From: Eubacterium callanderi
GTDB taxonomy: Bacteria; Bacillota; Clostridia; Eubacteriales; Eubacteriaceae
Assembly: GCF_900142645.1 (NCBI RefSeq)
Contig: NZ_FRBP01000010.1
Span: 124,001 to 188,000, forward strand
Direction: 5' to 3'
DNA: 64,000 bases
The notes under the pieces were generated by a model. The model was not told the origin of the DNA. It saw nothing but the letters and a program-made list of their open reading frames with translations, and made no database searches. Positions 25,692-34,576 of this stretch are shown here, one piece after another; position 1 is the stretch's first letter, and every line of letters starts with the position of its first letter. Position numbers and translations under genes: made by a program.

Positions 25692-27185
25692 ATGGCAAAA
25701 AATAGAACACGATTTGGCAAGGTTATGGCTTTACTTGATATTACCCTTAATGAAATTTCAGAATACCTGCATATTGATAAAACAACGGTCAGTAAATGGC
25801 GCACAGGCAGTCGTAAACTTACACCGCGTTCCCCTTATTTTGATCCCATTCTGTCTCTGATCATTGAACGGAATAATGCTCTGCCGCAAAGGCCACTCGT
25901 AGGTTTTTTATACGACTTATATCCCGATGAACTTTTTGATAACCCTAAGCAAATCTATGATTTTTTAAAGCTTTACCTCAGCACACCACTAGATGTCAAA
26001 CAGGATTCTGAAGCTGCTCCACAGGAAAGGAACCTTTCACATCAAGTGCTTACAGGCGTCGAAGGAAGACAAAAGGCCCTCGATCTGGTCTTAAGTCAAG
26101 CTGAAAAAATGGTTGTTCCGGGCACTATTAAAATACTGGAGCTGGAGCAAATATCCTGGCTCTGTCGTGACCCCGTTTATTTAAAAAGTGTTGTCACACG
26201 TTTGAAACAGTTGGCTGAAAAAAACTTCCGCATTGATTTCGCTTTTTCTTCTGCCCAGCTCCGCCCAAACTATATCGGTTTTATTTCAGCTGTAGGGGGG
26301 CTCCGCTTTCACAAAAACATACATAAATACATCATTGACAATGACCGCATTCAGGGTCTCTTACCATGCATCTATTTGGTAAGTGACGGATGTGTATCTA
26401 TCGGCCTGGATAGCGATGAACCTTCTATCCCTATACATACCAACTTCTTTTCAGATCCTCTTAACCTGCATAAGTATTCAAAACTTTTTGATAAAGTCGT
26501 TCAATTATATGGAAACAGGGTACTTGTAACTAGCTCCGCAAAAGACGTTGATCACATTTTAGAAAACATAAATTTTTTCAGCACAAAAAAAGAAGACTTT
26601 CTTTTTTATGGCAGCTATCCCAGCGTTACGACAATGAGTGCAGCGTTACTCTCTGAAATTCTAGATAATAATAATATACATGGCAATGTTCGAAATCGAT
26701 GCATACATTACTATACTAGCCTCCGTCATATCATGACTTCAACACCAACAAATTATCTTGGCGTTTATAACTTGATTTTGGGTTCGCTTGAAAAAGCCCT
26801 TTCTTTTGAATACCATATCGAATATGAGCTTTCAGCTATTACGAACCGGCAGATTCAAAAAACTCCTGACCAATATAGAAAACATTTAAGCGAAACCGTT
26901 GAATTTTTAGAAGATCACCCCAATGTCAGGGCAATGCTCCTTTCAAATGGTTATCAAAAGGGGACTCCCTGCGTCTGGGTAAAGCGAAACTTATGGAGTC
27001 TCATCTTTAACACCACTAATCTTCCCAGTGAATACCAAATTATCTTTTGGGACGATGTCAACCTTGTTAACATGGCTATGGATGCAAGTAAATTCTTTGT
27101 AACAAACAACTACTCTATTGAACATCGTCAAAAAGAATATAATCTTCAGATTCTACAGGCGCTAAGTGAAGGAAAAATTATTTAA
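25692..27185 (+). CDS. HTH protein of unknown family, divergent from the pilus operon
   Basis: A 497-residue protein. Residues 6-60 contain a Cro/C1-like helix-turn-helix (MALLDITLNEISEYLHIDKTTVSKWRTG). The remaining 430 residues match no family I recognise; they are predicted soluble with mixed helix and strand and few cysteines. The sequence AGAGG lies upstream of the ATG. Its position, facing away from the pilus/EAL operon across shared inverted repeats, suggests a regulator of pilus phase or expression. It is followed by a strong terminator. Confidence 0.65.
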   Translation: MAKNRTRFGKVMALLDITLNEISEYLHIDKTTVSKWRTGSRKLTPRSPYFDPILSLIIERNNALPQRPLVGFLYDLYPDELFDNPKQIYDFLKLYLSTPLDVKQDSEAAPQERNLSHQVLTGVEGRQKALDLVLSQAEKMVVPGTIKILELEQISWLCRDPVYLKSVVTRLKQLAEKNFRIDFAFSSAQLRPNYIGFISAVGGLRFHKNIHKYIIDNDRIQGLLPCIYLVSDGCVSIGLDSDEPSIPIHTNFFSDPLNLHKYSKLFDKVVQLYGNRVLVTSSAKDVDHILENINFFSTKKEDFLFYGSYPSVTTMSAALLSEILDNNNIHGNVRNRCIHYYTSLRHIMTSTPTNYLGVYNLILGSLEKALSFEYHIEYELSAITNRQIQKTPDQYRKHLSETVEFLEDHPNVRAMLLSNGYQKGTPCVWVKRNLWSLIFNTTNLPSEYQIIFWDDVNLVNMAMDASKFFVTNNYSIEHRQKEYNLQILQALSEGKII

Positions 27186-27300
27186 AGCAGTAAGTTTGAT
27201 TAATTGAAAATAAAAGCGTTATAGTTTACTTCTGTAATCTCAGTGACAGTTGATAGTTGATGGACTTCTTTGCATTAATAAAGCTCTTCATTTGGGGTAC

Positions 27301-27349
27301 AAAAAAGCAGGCCAACCAAGCAAATTTGCTTGATTGGCCTGCTTTTTTT
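27301..27349. terminator. Strong bidirectional terminator
   Basis: A stem of more than 20 pairs with one mismatch (AAAAAAGCAGGCCAA ... TTGGCCTGCTTTTTTT) about 115 bases after the HTH gene stop. Confidence 0.85.
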
Positions 27350-27437
27350 CATTTATTGGTTAGATGTCTATTATTTTATTTAAAAGGCTCACATCATTTT
27401 CTTTTTTAGGCTAACGTTTTATTCTGCACATAAAAAA

Positions 27438-27464
27438 CTGGGTTTCAGAATCTCTGAAACCCAG
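27438..27464 (-). terminator. Terminator of the tRNA-Ser locus
   Basis: Twelve-base perfect stem (CTGGGTTTCAGA / TCTGAAACCCAG), three-base loop, followed on the minus strand by TTTTTT. It lies 14 bases after the tRNA 3' end and belongs to the original chromosomal tRNA gene. Confidence 0.8.
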
Positions 27465-27477
27465 TATTTATACCGTC

Positions 27478-27563
27478 TGGCGGAGAAGGAGGGATTTGAA
27501 CCCTCGCACCGTGTTAACGGCCTATACCCTTAGCAGGGGCACCTCTTATAGCCACTTGAGTAC
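27478..27563 (-). tRNA. tRNA-Ser(GCU) fragment lacking its 5' acceptor strand (element attachment site)
   Basis: Read on the minus strand the segment has D-arm (CTCAAGTGGC), anticodon loop CTGCTAA (anticodon GCU), long variable arm, T-arm (GAGGGTTCAAATCCCTC) and 3' CTTCTCCGCCA. The 5' strand that should pair with CTTCTCC (GGAGAAG) is missing: the seven bases before GTACTC are CTGAGTG and cannot pair. Identity to a serine tRNA ends at about 27563, where the integrase side begins. This is the junction expected when an element inserts in a tRNA gene; a working copy should be at the other end of the element. Confidence 0.75.
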
Positions 27564-27648
27564 ACTCAGAGTCCAACAACTTTGGAGAGTCCTGAACCCC
27601 GCATAAATACTAGGTTTTTGAAGTTTTTCTTTTTTTAAATTTTAGCTT

Positions 27649-27682
27649 ACTGACTATTTTTTAGTTTATACTGACTATTTTT
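27649..27682. repeat. Two direct repeats, candidate integrase arm sites
   Basis: ACTGACTATTTTT occurs at 27649-27661 and 27670-27682, exactly 21 bases apart (two helical turns), between the tRNA junction and the integrase gene. This is the usual place for arm-type sites of tyrosine integrases such as that of Tn916. Binding is inference. Confidence 0.5.
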
Positions 27683-29036
27683 ATAAACCTTGAATCATTT
27701 CGACCGCAGCCTTACATGCCTGTTTCTTATCTTCTTCATTAACATCCGTATATACCTTTAAAAACATATTTGGATTGGAATGTCCCAGAACTTTTGCACC
27801 AACAGTAGGCGATACCTTTCCACGTGCCATTGCCGTTGCAAAATTATGCCGAAAGCGGTGGGGATGAATCCCCTCAATTCCGCAACGCTCCGCAAAGTTT
27901 CTAAGTTTTAATGCTAGCACATTTGGTTGTACAGCGGTTCCCCGTTGGCTAATAAAAATAAAATCTTTATTTCCTTTCTGCCTGATTTTTTCCATAAGTT
28001 TTTTATCTTCACGATAACTTTCATGCAGTTTGATAAAATTGTCGATAATCTCATCCGGTACATAAACGAATCGGTTTCCCGATACTGTCTTAGGCGGAAC
28101 GGTAATGACACCACGTTTTGTAATGTTAAAGTCCTCGTCAATTTCGATATTATAGGTCAATGTCTTTGTAACCGCTATTTTTTTATTCTCTTTATCTATA
28201 TCCTGTATCTTAAGGCCTGCCAATTCTCCAATACGCAACCCCGTTGCAAGCAAAGCCGTAACCATGACATAAACAAAGAAATTTTCTTTTCGGCTGCATT
28301 CTATAAGTTTATGGTAATCCTCAACACTTACCTCTCTTACCACTCTCGATTTCTTTTTACACAACGGCAATTCAAGTTTTTCTTTTTTCAAGATATTGCT
28401 TTCGATCAATTTTTTCTTAACTGCATAATCCAATGTCTGTTCAATAAAATTTAGTTTTCTTAAAAAAGTAGTCTTTACTATCGGCTTTTTTCCAAGCAGT
28501 AAGTCTTTTGCAAACTTTTCAAAGATTTCAATATTATCAACCGTCTCCTGTAATGTAACGTTCTTAAGATATTTTTGGATTGTTTTATAATTATCAACAT
28601 AGGTTCCTAACGTCCGGTCCGTCACATAACCACGCTTTTTTTGATTGACAAATTCCTTGTAAAATTCAGATAAGAGAATCCCATTTTTATTTATTTTTTC
28701 TTTTTCAATCTGGGATTCTATTTCAAGAAGTTCTTTGTGAAGCGTCTCTTCCAATTTGGAATAATGGTCCATTACTGCTGTTTCAAGGTTCTTAAAAGCG
28801 ATTTCTTTTGTTTTTCCAGTACGCACCTTTCGGATTCGTTTTCCATTTGAATCAATCCCTAAATCAATGGAAGCTTCCCATATTTTACGCTCCTCACGAT
28901 ATCTTAATCCACCGCTCCCTTTTTCTCTTCTTTGGTTATCAATGCTTTCCATACTCACGATCTTTTTTGATCTCAATATTTCAATCGCACTAAGTATTGC
29001 ATTTCTTCTAGCTTCCAGTACATCTGACATTGTCAT
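27681..29036 (-). CDS. int: Tyrosine integrase of the conjugative element
   Basis: A 451-residue tyrosine recombinase. Catalytic residues are visible: Arg in ATGLRIGEL, His-x-x-Arg in HPHRFRHNFAT, second His in LGHSNPNMF and the nucleophile Tyr in FLKVYTDV. An N-terminal AP2-like arm-binding region (GSGGLRYREERKIWEASIDLG) and a SAM-like core domain precede the catalytic part. The layout matches Tn916/Tn1549-type integrases, although about 50 residues longer because of a charged insertion (LEETLHKELLEIESQIEKEK). It lies next to the tRNA junction, so it is almost certainly responsible for insertion there. No clear ribosome site precedes the ATG. Confidence 0.93.
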   Translation of the reverse strand: MTMSDVLEARRNAILSAIEILRSKKIVSMESIDNQRREKGSGGLRYREERKIWEASIDLGIDSNGKRIRKVRTGKTKEIAFKNLETAVMDHYSKLEETLHKELLEIESQIEKEKINKNGILLSEFYKEFVNQKKRGYVTDRTLGTYVDNYKTIQKYLKNVTLQETVDNIEIFEKFAKDLLLGKKPIVKTTFLRKLNFIEQTLDYAVKKKLIESNILKKEKLELPLCKKKSRVVREVSVEDYHKLIECSRKENFFVYVMVTALLATGLRIGELAGLKIQDIDKENKKIAVTKTLTYNIEIDEDFNITKRGVITVPPKTVSGNRFVYVPDEIIDNFIKLHESYREDKKLMEKIRQKGNKDFIFISQRGTAVQPNVLALKLRNFAERCGIEGIHPHRFRHNFATAMARGKVSPTVGAKVLGHSNPNMFLKVYTDVNEEDKKQACKAAVEMIQGL

Positions 29037-29089
29037 TTTTTAAATATACGGTACACCAACAGTGTATAATATATTTTCATGCAATGCAA

Positions 29090-29476
29090 TTATGTATTAG
29101 CCAGTGTATATACAACTAACCTTAGCGGCGTTATTCCTTTACGTTTCGACGTGATAAAAATCGAAGGAAAAGTAGGGTCGTGGTAGAGTTTTTCCTGAAT
29201 CGTTTTGTCGCTAACCTGAAAGAAATCTTTTAATTCTTTGGAGCCAAGTATTTCTTTATCATAATTTTTCTGAAGTCGGCTTGATTCATTTGTGATTGTC
29301 ACATTTAACGCTTTAAGTAAGTTAGAATAATATTCTTCTTGCTCTTTTTTAACAGCATTTTTTAAAGTCACGTTATTTAATTCAATTGTCGCGCTCTTTT
29401 TTCTTATAATAAGCTCGTGACAGATATTTTTTCTGCTTAATATTTCATTCTGTATCTTTAAAATACTGTTGTCCAT
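29090..29476 (-). CDS. Putative excisionase / HTH DNA-binding protein
   Basis: A 128-residue protein with a helical N-terminal half (KKEQEEYYSNLLKALNV) and a C-terminal segment resembling an excisionase-type helix-turn-helix (SKELKDFFQVSDKTIQEKLYHDPTFPSIF, then a PLRLVVYTL end). It ends 53 bases before the integrase start on the same strand, where Tn916-like elements carry xis. It is larger than Tn916 Xis (67 residues), so the call rests mainly on position and the C-terminal motif. Confidence 0.5.
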   Translation of the reverse strand: MDNSILKIQNEILSRKNICHELIIRKKSATIELNNVTLKNAVKKEQEEYYSNLLKALNVTITNESSRLQKNYDKEILGSKELKDFFQVSDKTIQEKLYHDPTFPSIFITSKRKGITPLRLVVYTLANT

Positions 29477-29523
29477 TTATAGGCACCTCTCATTATTAAA
29501 AAGATGTTTTAAACAATTTATTT

Positions 29524-29748
29524 CTATGTCGGTTTGCCATACACCACCGACAAGGCATTATTAAGGCATCGGTTTTGGTTAGAAACCGACGAAGGTAAAG
29601 CGAACCCATCTTCCCTCTCTCCATATTGCATAGAGAGCAGCACATAACCGTCGCATTGCCCTTTCTCCAGTATCCTTGCAAAAAATACTACCATGAATTT
29701 TTTATAGCCGTAGTTGACCGCAAATGCGCCTGCGCTAACGTCGCTCAC
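29524..29748 (-). CDS. Short ORF of unknown function in a GC-richer patch
   Basis: A 74-codon frame from a GTG (MSDVSAGAFAVNYGYKKF at the start). I see no ribosome site and no family. The 230 bases that hold it are clearly richer in G+C than the flanking AT-rich DNA, suggesting a separate origin or a conserved non-coding element. No other gene is supported in 29477-29976. Confidence 0.3.
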   Translation of the reverse strand: MSDVSAGAFAVNYGYKKFMVVFFARILEKGQCDGYVLLSMQYGEREDGFALPSSVSNQNRCLNNALSVVYGKPT

Positions 29749-29938
29749 TGCCGGATCAAGGGGTCTACCTTAATAATCTTAATTCAGTTTTCAAAGACCT
29801 AAAAGGATTTGAAACAATTGTTTTCAAATGGATATTGTGATCATTTTAAAATCAATTTTCTGATCTTAATATTTATCCTCTTATATCTATATAGGAAAAA
29901 ATCTGAAAAGCGTCGAAGCTTTTTTGATTTCTTAAGAA

Positions 29939-29968
29939 ACGAGCCTAAACCAAAAAGGTTTAGGCTCG
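29939..29968 (-). terminator. Terminator after the sigma-like gene
   Basis: Twelve-base stem (CGAGCCTAAACC / GGTTTAGGCTCG) with a short A-rich loop, followed on the minus strand by TTTCTTAAG. It lies eight bases after the stop of the sigma-like gene. Confidence 0.75.
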
Positions 29969-29976
29969 TGAATTAC

Positions 29977-30477
29977 TTACTTTTCAATAATGCTCTTTAA
30001 CTTTTTGAGAATCTTTATTTTTCGACTGGTAATCGTTGATCTGGGTATGCCTGTTTCCCGGGCAAGTGCTGTATCTGTTTTCTGCTCAAAAAACAACGCG
30101 TTAATGATGAACATTTCCTGCTCGTTAAGCTGATTTAACGCATTTTCTAGCGATTCCAATAACATTCCTGTCTCAACAATTTTAAAAACATCTACATTTG
30201 CCTTAATGAGCATACTCTTGTCGTTTTTTAATTCATTAAGTGAAATAGGATTATAATAATCATCTAAGTTTTTTAAGTATCTTTGCCTTTCTAAATCTCG
30301 ATATAAAGATTTATACTGTTCTGGTGTTACTTCTAAAAGCATCCCTTGTAATGGAAAGAATTTTTTGCTTGCATACTCCTCTGGGTAAGCTTCACAATAC
30401 TTACAAAGCTCATCGTAAGTGATTTCGTCATACTGGCCGACCTCATTCTTAACAAAACATTTTGCAGTTGCTTTCAT
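29977..30477 (-). CDS. Sigma-70 region 4-like regulator of the element
   Basis: A 166-residue protein whose C-terminal 60 residues (ALNQLNEQEMFIINALFFEQKTDTALARETGIPRSTITSRKIKILKKL) match a sigma region-4 helix-turn-helix, as in the sigma-like regulators (ORF7 type) of Tn916-family elements. The N-terminal half (about 90 residues) lacks a region-2 core-binding motif, so it may act as a DNA-binding regulator rather than a full sigma factor. Its place upstream of xis and int suggests control of excision. A terminator-like hairpin lies in its leader. Confidence 0.7.
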   Translation of the reverse strand: MKATAKCFVKNEVGQYDEITYDELCKYCEAYPEEYASKKFFPLQGMLLEVTPEQYKSLYRDLERQRYLKNLDDYYNPISLNELKNDKSMLIKANVDVFKIVETGMLLESLENALNQLNEQEMFIINALFFEQKTDTALARETGIPRSTITSRKIKILKKLKSIIEK

Positions 30478-30554
30478 GGTTTTATCCTCCGTTCAATTTG
30501 ATTTTTAAAGTTCAAATTAAACGGAGGCGGACCGCGAGGGTAACGCAAAAAAAA

Positions 30555-30586
30555 GGCACGATATTTCTCAGTGAAATAAGCGTGCC
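30555..30586 (-). terminator. Terminator or attenuator upstream of the sigma-like gene
   Basis: On the minus strand a GGCACG / CGTGCC stem with an inner ATTTC / GAAAT stem runs into T8. It could end the MoxR/VWA transcript or act as a leader attenuator for the sigma-like gene 78 bases downstream. The rest of 30587-30917 is AT-rich and holds no supported gene. Confidence 0.6.
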
Positions 30587-30917
30587 CTACACAATGTAAA
30601 AATTTTAGTTTTAGAAAATACTTAGAAGCGTTTTATTATTACATATACAACAAACAGTTAAAATATAAAAATAATATAGAATATTTCATTTTGTTGTTTA
30701 GGTATACCTATTTCTACTCCCTCTTTTCTTTAAGCATTTCTTAAGATACTATTATTCTACCATTTTTAGGTGGGATAAGCAATATTTTTAAGCATAATAT
30801 AATGAATAAAGATATTTATTATATTAATTATTAAAATATTTATTGATTTACTTTTTGATTTACTTTTTTCTAAAATAAGATATCGAATTTAAGCGCAATC
30901 ATAACAAAAAAATACAT

Positions 30918-31832
30918 CTAAAATATATCCTCAGGTAGCCAATCCTCTCGGATTCGTGTTCGGATAACATCATAGACAATCTCTTTTTCGTATTGATCAA
31001 AAGTTTTTCCGATAACACCCATATTAATCGCAAGCATCGGTTTTAAACCACGTCGTATTGTTCTCAAACTTCCCATGATTCCCCTTAAATCCACCGATTT
31101 AGTTGAAATTTCTGAGTTCATTGCCTTTTCCTGCAAATCGAGGAATATTCCAGCAAATTGTCGCAACATATCCTCTTTTGCATCAGAAAATTCTTGTTTT
31201 AAAATAACCATTAGCGTTTCTTCATCAATCTGAGGAATATCTATAGTCATAAAACGGGATACTAATGCTTCGTTCAATTCTTTTGTTCCTGCGTATTCGT
31301 AATTCATCGTACCAATAAAGCGTGTCGCGGGATCAAGACTAATTTTTTCATATCCTGGCACATCAATAATTTTTCGATAGTCAAGTGCAGAATGGAGCAC
31401 AACAAGCGCATCGTTTTTTGCCATATTAATCTCATCGAAAACACCGAATCCGCCATTCGCTGCACATTCATAAACAGATCCGCGGCGCAGACGCACTTCA
31501 TTGTCAATGAATGTATCCGTTCCAATAAGGCTTGTACTGTCAGTATTAACATGAAATGATGTGTTCCATTGAGGTCTTCCAAAAACCTCACAAAGATTAT
31601 CGGCCAAAACATTCTTACCTGTTGCCTTTGGCCCACTCAAAAGAATATTTTCACCCTCTAATATAGCGGTAATACACATTGACCATATATCCTTTCCGTA
31701 AAAAATCGTTTCACATTTTGGTATACGATCTTTAAGATTTTCAGCAACAAGATACTCTTTTCTAAAGCATTCAACATCCTTGATTAATTTTTCATTAACG
31801 CCTTGTTCTTCTAATTTTTCAAAAATAGTCAT
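30918..31832 (-). CDS. MoxR-type AAA+ ATPase
   Basis: A 304-residue AAA+ protein. Walker A is SGPKATGKN (about residue 73), Walker B GVFDEINMA, sensor 1 RFIGTMNYEY and arginine finger VSRF, in the wording of the CbbQ/NirQ/CobS branch. Such ATPases work with VWA-domain partners to remodel or insert metal into target enzymes. The VWA partner gene is directly upstream (26 bases), so the pair is clearly one unit. Its target is not identifiable, but the small thioredoxin-like gene at the head of this operon is one clue. Confidence 0.85.
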   Translation of the reverse strand: MTIFEKLEEQGVNEKLIKDVECFRKEYLVAENLKDRIPKCETIFYGKDIWSMCITAILEGENILLSGPKATGKNVLADNLCEVFGRPQWNTSFHVNTDSTSLIGTDTFIDNEVRLRRGSVYECAANGGFGVFDEINMAKNDALVVLHSALDYRKIIDVPGYEKISLDPATRFIGTMNYEYAGTKELNEALVSRFMTIDIPQIDEETLMVILKQEFSDAKEDMLRQFAGIFLDLQEKAMNSEISTKSVDLRGIMGSLRTIRRGLKPMLAINMGVIGKTFDQYEKEIVYDVIRTRIREDWLPEDIF

Positions 31833-31858
31833 TTTCTTTTATCCTTTTTCTAGTAATC

Positions 31859-33607
31859 TTAATTTGTAATAACTCTTTTTAAATAGGTCGTGACAATATC
31901 CGCAAAATGGTTAATATTTCGGCTAAAAACAAAATCTTTGCCATATATATGTTTTTCTGCTTCCAGATCACGCTCATCGCCTGTAAAAACGCCTAACACT
32001 GAAATTCCTCGCTGCCTGGCAACACGGACTTCTTTTGCCGTATCTGCAACGCCCAATCCTCCATTATATGCTAATATTCCCCTAAATGGATTTGTTCTAT
32101 CCGTTGATTCCATATGAACATCATTGGGCTTTCCATCGCTTAAAATAATTAATATTTTATTTTCTTCACTACGTCGGTATAATCCGTCACAAATACTTCG
32201 AATTGCCAAACCATCCCGATTGCTACCCTCGCAGTAATACTCAAATATATTTTCTGTCGTTTTTATTGAATCGGAATAATCTCGGAAACGCTTCATGACT
32301 GTAAAATTCATAAAACAATTAAAACCAGTCACCCTGCAAGGTATTCCAGATTCTAGTAATGCCATTGCAATGATATAGGCTTGAATCGCCACTAACGGCT
32401 CACGCCCTTTTTGAGACATACTGCTATCTAAAAGGAGGTCAACAACAAACCCGCCTTTATCATTACTTTCAAAATGCTCAAATAGACGACTTGTCGGAGT
32501 TTTTCCAACTCTCCATACTGTTCTTGCATTAATACTTCCCCAATCGCTCAGAACAGGATACTTAGAACGCTCCATCGTTAAAGTACGTAATAACGCGTCA
32601 CGGAGTCTTTTTATCGTCCGCGTATAAATACGCAAATTTTCCTGATAAACATTGATATTGCGGTGTTGGTCTCTTAATGCATATTTTTTCTTGAAATCAC
32701 TATCACATTTACTTCTTAAAACACCATCCGTAAAATGCAAACAACAATCACGATGTGCCCCCTTGCATAAAGTATTTTGAAGTTTTTTAGTCTGATAAAT
32801 TTCTAAATAGGGACTTCCGCAAAAATGCGCGACCTGTTTCTGCATATTATCAACATCATTTTGATTAACAAGGACTACCTCCGTTTTTCCAATCTCCCAT
32901 TCTTCTTCCTCACGATTATCTTCTTCCCGCTCCACTTCTCTCAGCTCTTTTATTTGAAGCAGATCATCAACAGACTTATTAATGAATTCTTCGGTGTTAA
33001 TAACTTCTTTTTTGCTGTTTTCATCCAGTAAATACTGGATAGGTTCTACCTCTTTGACATTCTGCCATTCAATATAAAGGTTATCCACCCCATTAATAAA
33101 TTCTTCAGTGGTATCCGATCGTGAGATTTCTAAAATTTTTTGGCTCATTGCCAGAACGTTTTTTTCTGCTTTGCTGCTAATTTCGGCTAATGCTTCAAAA
33201 ATCGCAAATTCTACCAAATCTAAAAACTGTTGTGATTTTGGATTTTTAAGCAGTGTAACGATTTCGGAACACGCTTCTTTTTGAATGTCTGCTACACCCG
33301 GACGCTCTTTGGATATCTGTCTGATTACCATTGGATTCACCGCTAAAAAGATTAAAGTTTGAAGTTTTTCAAGATTGAAATTCTGTCTGATTCGACCTTT
33401 TACATAACCGTTTACTTTCAGCCAATCAATAAATTTCCGACGACCGCCTGCCATAATCCCATAATAGAGTGCAATATTTTTTGATAAACTTGCTTTTTCT
33501 TTTGGCCCCATTTGTGCTGTGTAATCGCCGCAAATCGTCCACATCAGATTTGAAACCCTGTTATCAAATTCACAGTCATCATATTCCCAATGTATATTTT
33601 CGTTCAT
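31859..33607 (-). CDS. VWA-domain partner of MoxR ATPase (CobT/NorD-like)
   Basis: A 582-residue protein. The C-terminal 220 residues form a von Willebrand A domain with a MIDAS motif (LLLDSSMSQKG), a Thr/Gly-rich loop and IILSDGKPND. The N-terminal 330 residues are helical and acidic (REVEREEDNREEEEWE), with several cysteines around residues 265-310 (FCGSPYLEIYQ, CKGAHRDCCLHF, SKCDSDF) that might bind metal. NorD, CbbO and CobT show the same layout. With the MoxR gene it forms a chaperone pair, here located on a mobile element beside arsenic genes. Confidence 0.82.
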   Translation of the reverse strand: MNENIHWEYDDCEFDNRVSNLMWTICGDYTAQMGPKEKASLSKNIALYYGIMAGGRRKFIDWLKVNGYVKGRIRQNFNLEKLQTLIFLAVNPMVIRQISKERPGVADIQKEACSEIVTLLKNPKSQQFLDLVEFAIFEALAEISSKAEKNVLAMSQKILEISRSDTTEEFINGVDNLYIEWQNVKEVEPIQYLLDENSKKEVINTEEFINKSVDDLLQIKELREVEREEDNREEEEWEIGKTEVVLVNQNDVDNMQKQVAHFCGSPYLEIYQTKKLQNTLCKGAHRDCCLHFTDGVLRSKCDSDFKKKYALRDQHRNINVYQENLRIYTRTIKRLRDALLRTLTMERSKYPVLSDWGSINARTVWRVGKTPTSRLFEHFESNDKGGFVVDLLLDSSMSQKGREPLVAIQAYIIAMALLESGIPCRVTGFNCFMNFTVMKRFRDYSDSIKTTENIFEYYCEGSNRDGLAIRSICDGLYRRSEENKILIILSDGKPNDVHMESTDRTNPFRGILAYNGGLGVADTAKEVRVARQRGISVLGVFTGDERDLEAEKHIYGKDFVFSRNINHFADIVTTYLKRVITN

Positions 33608-33638
33608 ATTGAACCTCTTTTTCCATACAACAACTACT

Positions 33639-33950
33639 TTAAAATTTTTTTAACAATTCAACAATATCCTCAATTTCAAGGTTGCTGCCATTTTTTATTA
33701 CACAATCATTAATCACTAATACCGCCTGACTTGTTACTTTACATCCAGCAATGTTTTCAGAATCTTTAATTCTCTCGCATTGTCCTTCTTTCTTCAAAAT
33801 TGCCAAAGCATCCTGGGCTTTTTGAAGCAATCGGGTGCACTCCGGTTCTTCTGCACCTAATACTTTTATATAAAAAAATTGTTCACCCATTTCTTTCATT
33901 GCTTTTTCCATAGAATCTTCATTTCCAAACATATTGTCCAAAATCGACAT
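33639..33950 (-). CDS. Thioredoxin-like small protein lacking CxxC
   Basis: About 103 residues from the ATG at 33950 (AGGAGG seven bases upstream; a longer frame begins at 33971). The sequence reads like the thioredoxin_3 / redox-active disulfide protein 2 fold: FYIKVLGAEEPECTRLLQKAQDAL, then VTSQAVLVINDCVIKNGSNLEIEDIVELL. The usual CxxC is replaced by EEPEC, leaving one cysteine there and others at C75-C95. It lies 31 bases upstream of the VWA gene on the same strand and may be the client or adaptor of the MoxR/VWA pair. That role is inference. Confidence 0.55.
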   Translation of the reverse strand: MSILDNMFGNEDSMEKAMKEMGEQFFYIKVLGAEEPECTRLLQKAQDALAILKKEGQCERIKDSENIAGCKVTSQAVLVINDCVIKNGSNLEIEDIVELLKKF

Positions 33951-34048
33951 TTTATTTCCTCCTGAAATCATAAAATTAACGTTGAATACTTGATTTTATA
34001 TTAGTGATATAATAATATAATAATAAACTTATTTAAAAGGAGCACTAA

Positions 34049-34438
34049 ATGAAAAAAGTAGCCTTTATATGTGTACATAATTCTTGTCGTTCTCAAATTG
34101 CAGAAGCCCTCGGAAAGCATCTTGCCAGTGATGTTTTTGAAAGTTATAGTGCTGGTACCGAACCAAAATCAAATATTAATCCCGATGCTGTCCGCATAAT
34201 GAAAACCTATTATCATATTGATATGGAACAAACCCAAAGACCAAAACTCCTCGAATCCTTACCCCCAATTGATATTGTCGTTACAATGGGCTGTAATGTT
34301 ACTTGTCCACACATTCCCTGCTCAATTCATATGGATTGGGGACTGGATGATCCAACTGGTAAAGATGACACGGTCTTTCTCAAAACAATAAAAGAGATCG
34401 AAACTAAGATACTCTTACTAAAGTCAAAACTTAAGTGA
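34049..34438 (+). CDS. arsC: Arsenate reductase, low-molecular-weight phosphatase type
   Basis: A 129-residue protein of the LMW tyrosine-phosphatase fold. CVHNSCRSQIAEA near the N-terminus is the CX5R phosphate loop in its arsenate-reductase form, and VVTMGCNVTCPHIPC around residues 88-102 carries the redox cysteines of thioredoxin-coupled ArsC. DWGLDDPTGKDD is the aspartate loop. It reduces arsenate to arsenite in the cytoplasm. It is transcribed away from the MoxR/VWA operon and ends against a bidirectional terminator facing arsD. Confidence 0.92.
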   Translation: MKKVAFICVHNSCRSQIAEALGKHLASDVFESYSAGTEPKSNINPDAVRIMKTYYHIDMEQTQRPKLLESLPPIDIVVTMGCNVTCPHIPCSIHMDWGLDDPTGKDDTVFLKTIKEIETKILLLKSKLK

Positions 34439-34521
34439 CAATTCATTTATAATTATATAATTATTTTAGCATATTCTCAAATGCTTTTCTATAGCGAATA
34501 CGGGTAATATTTTATCGCAAA

Positions 34522-34553
34522 AAAAGGAAGCAACGCTAACATCGCTTCCTTTT
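34522..34553. terminator. Bidirectional terminator between arsC and arsD
   Basis: AAAAGGAAGC and GCTTCCTTTT arms with a 12-base loop, with A and T runs on both sides, placed between convergent arsC and arsD. Confidence 0.8.
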
Positions 34554-34576
34554 GCATTTTCATTTATTCATTTTAG

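Noticed and set aside
27478-27570. Intact tRNA-Ser gene
   Set aside because: The 5' acceptor strand does not pair with CTTCTCC.
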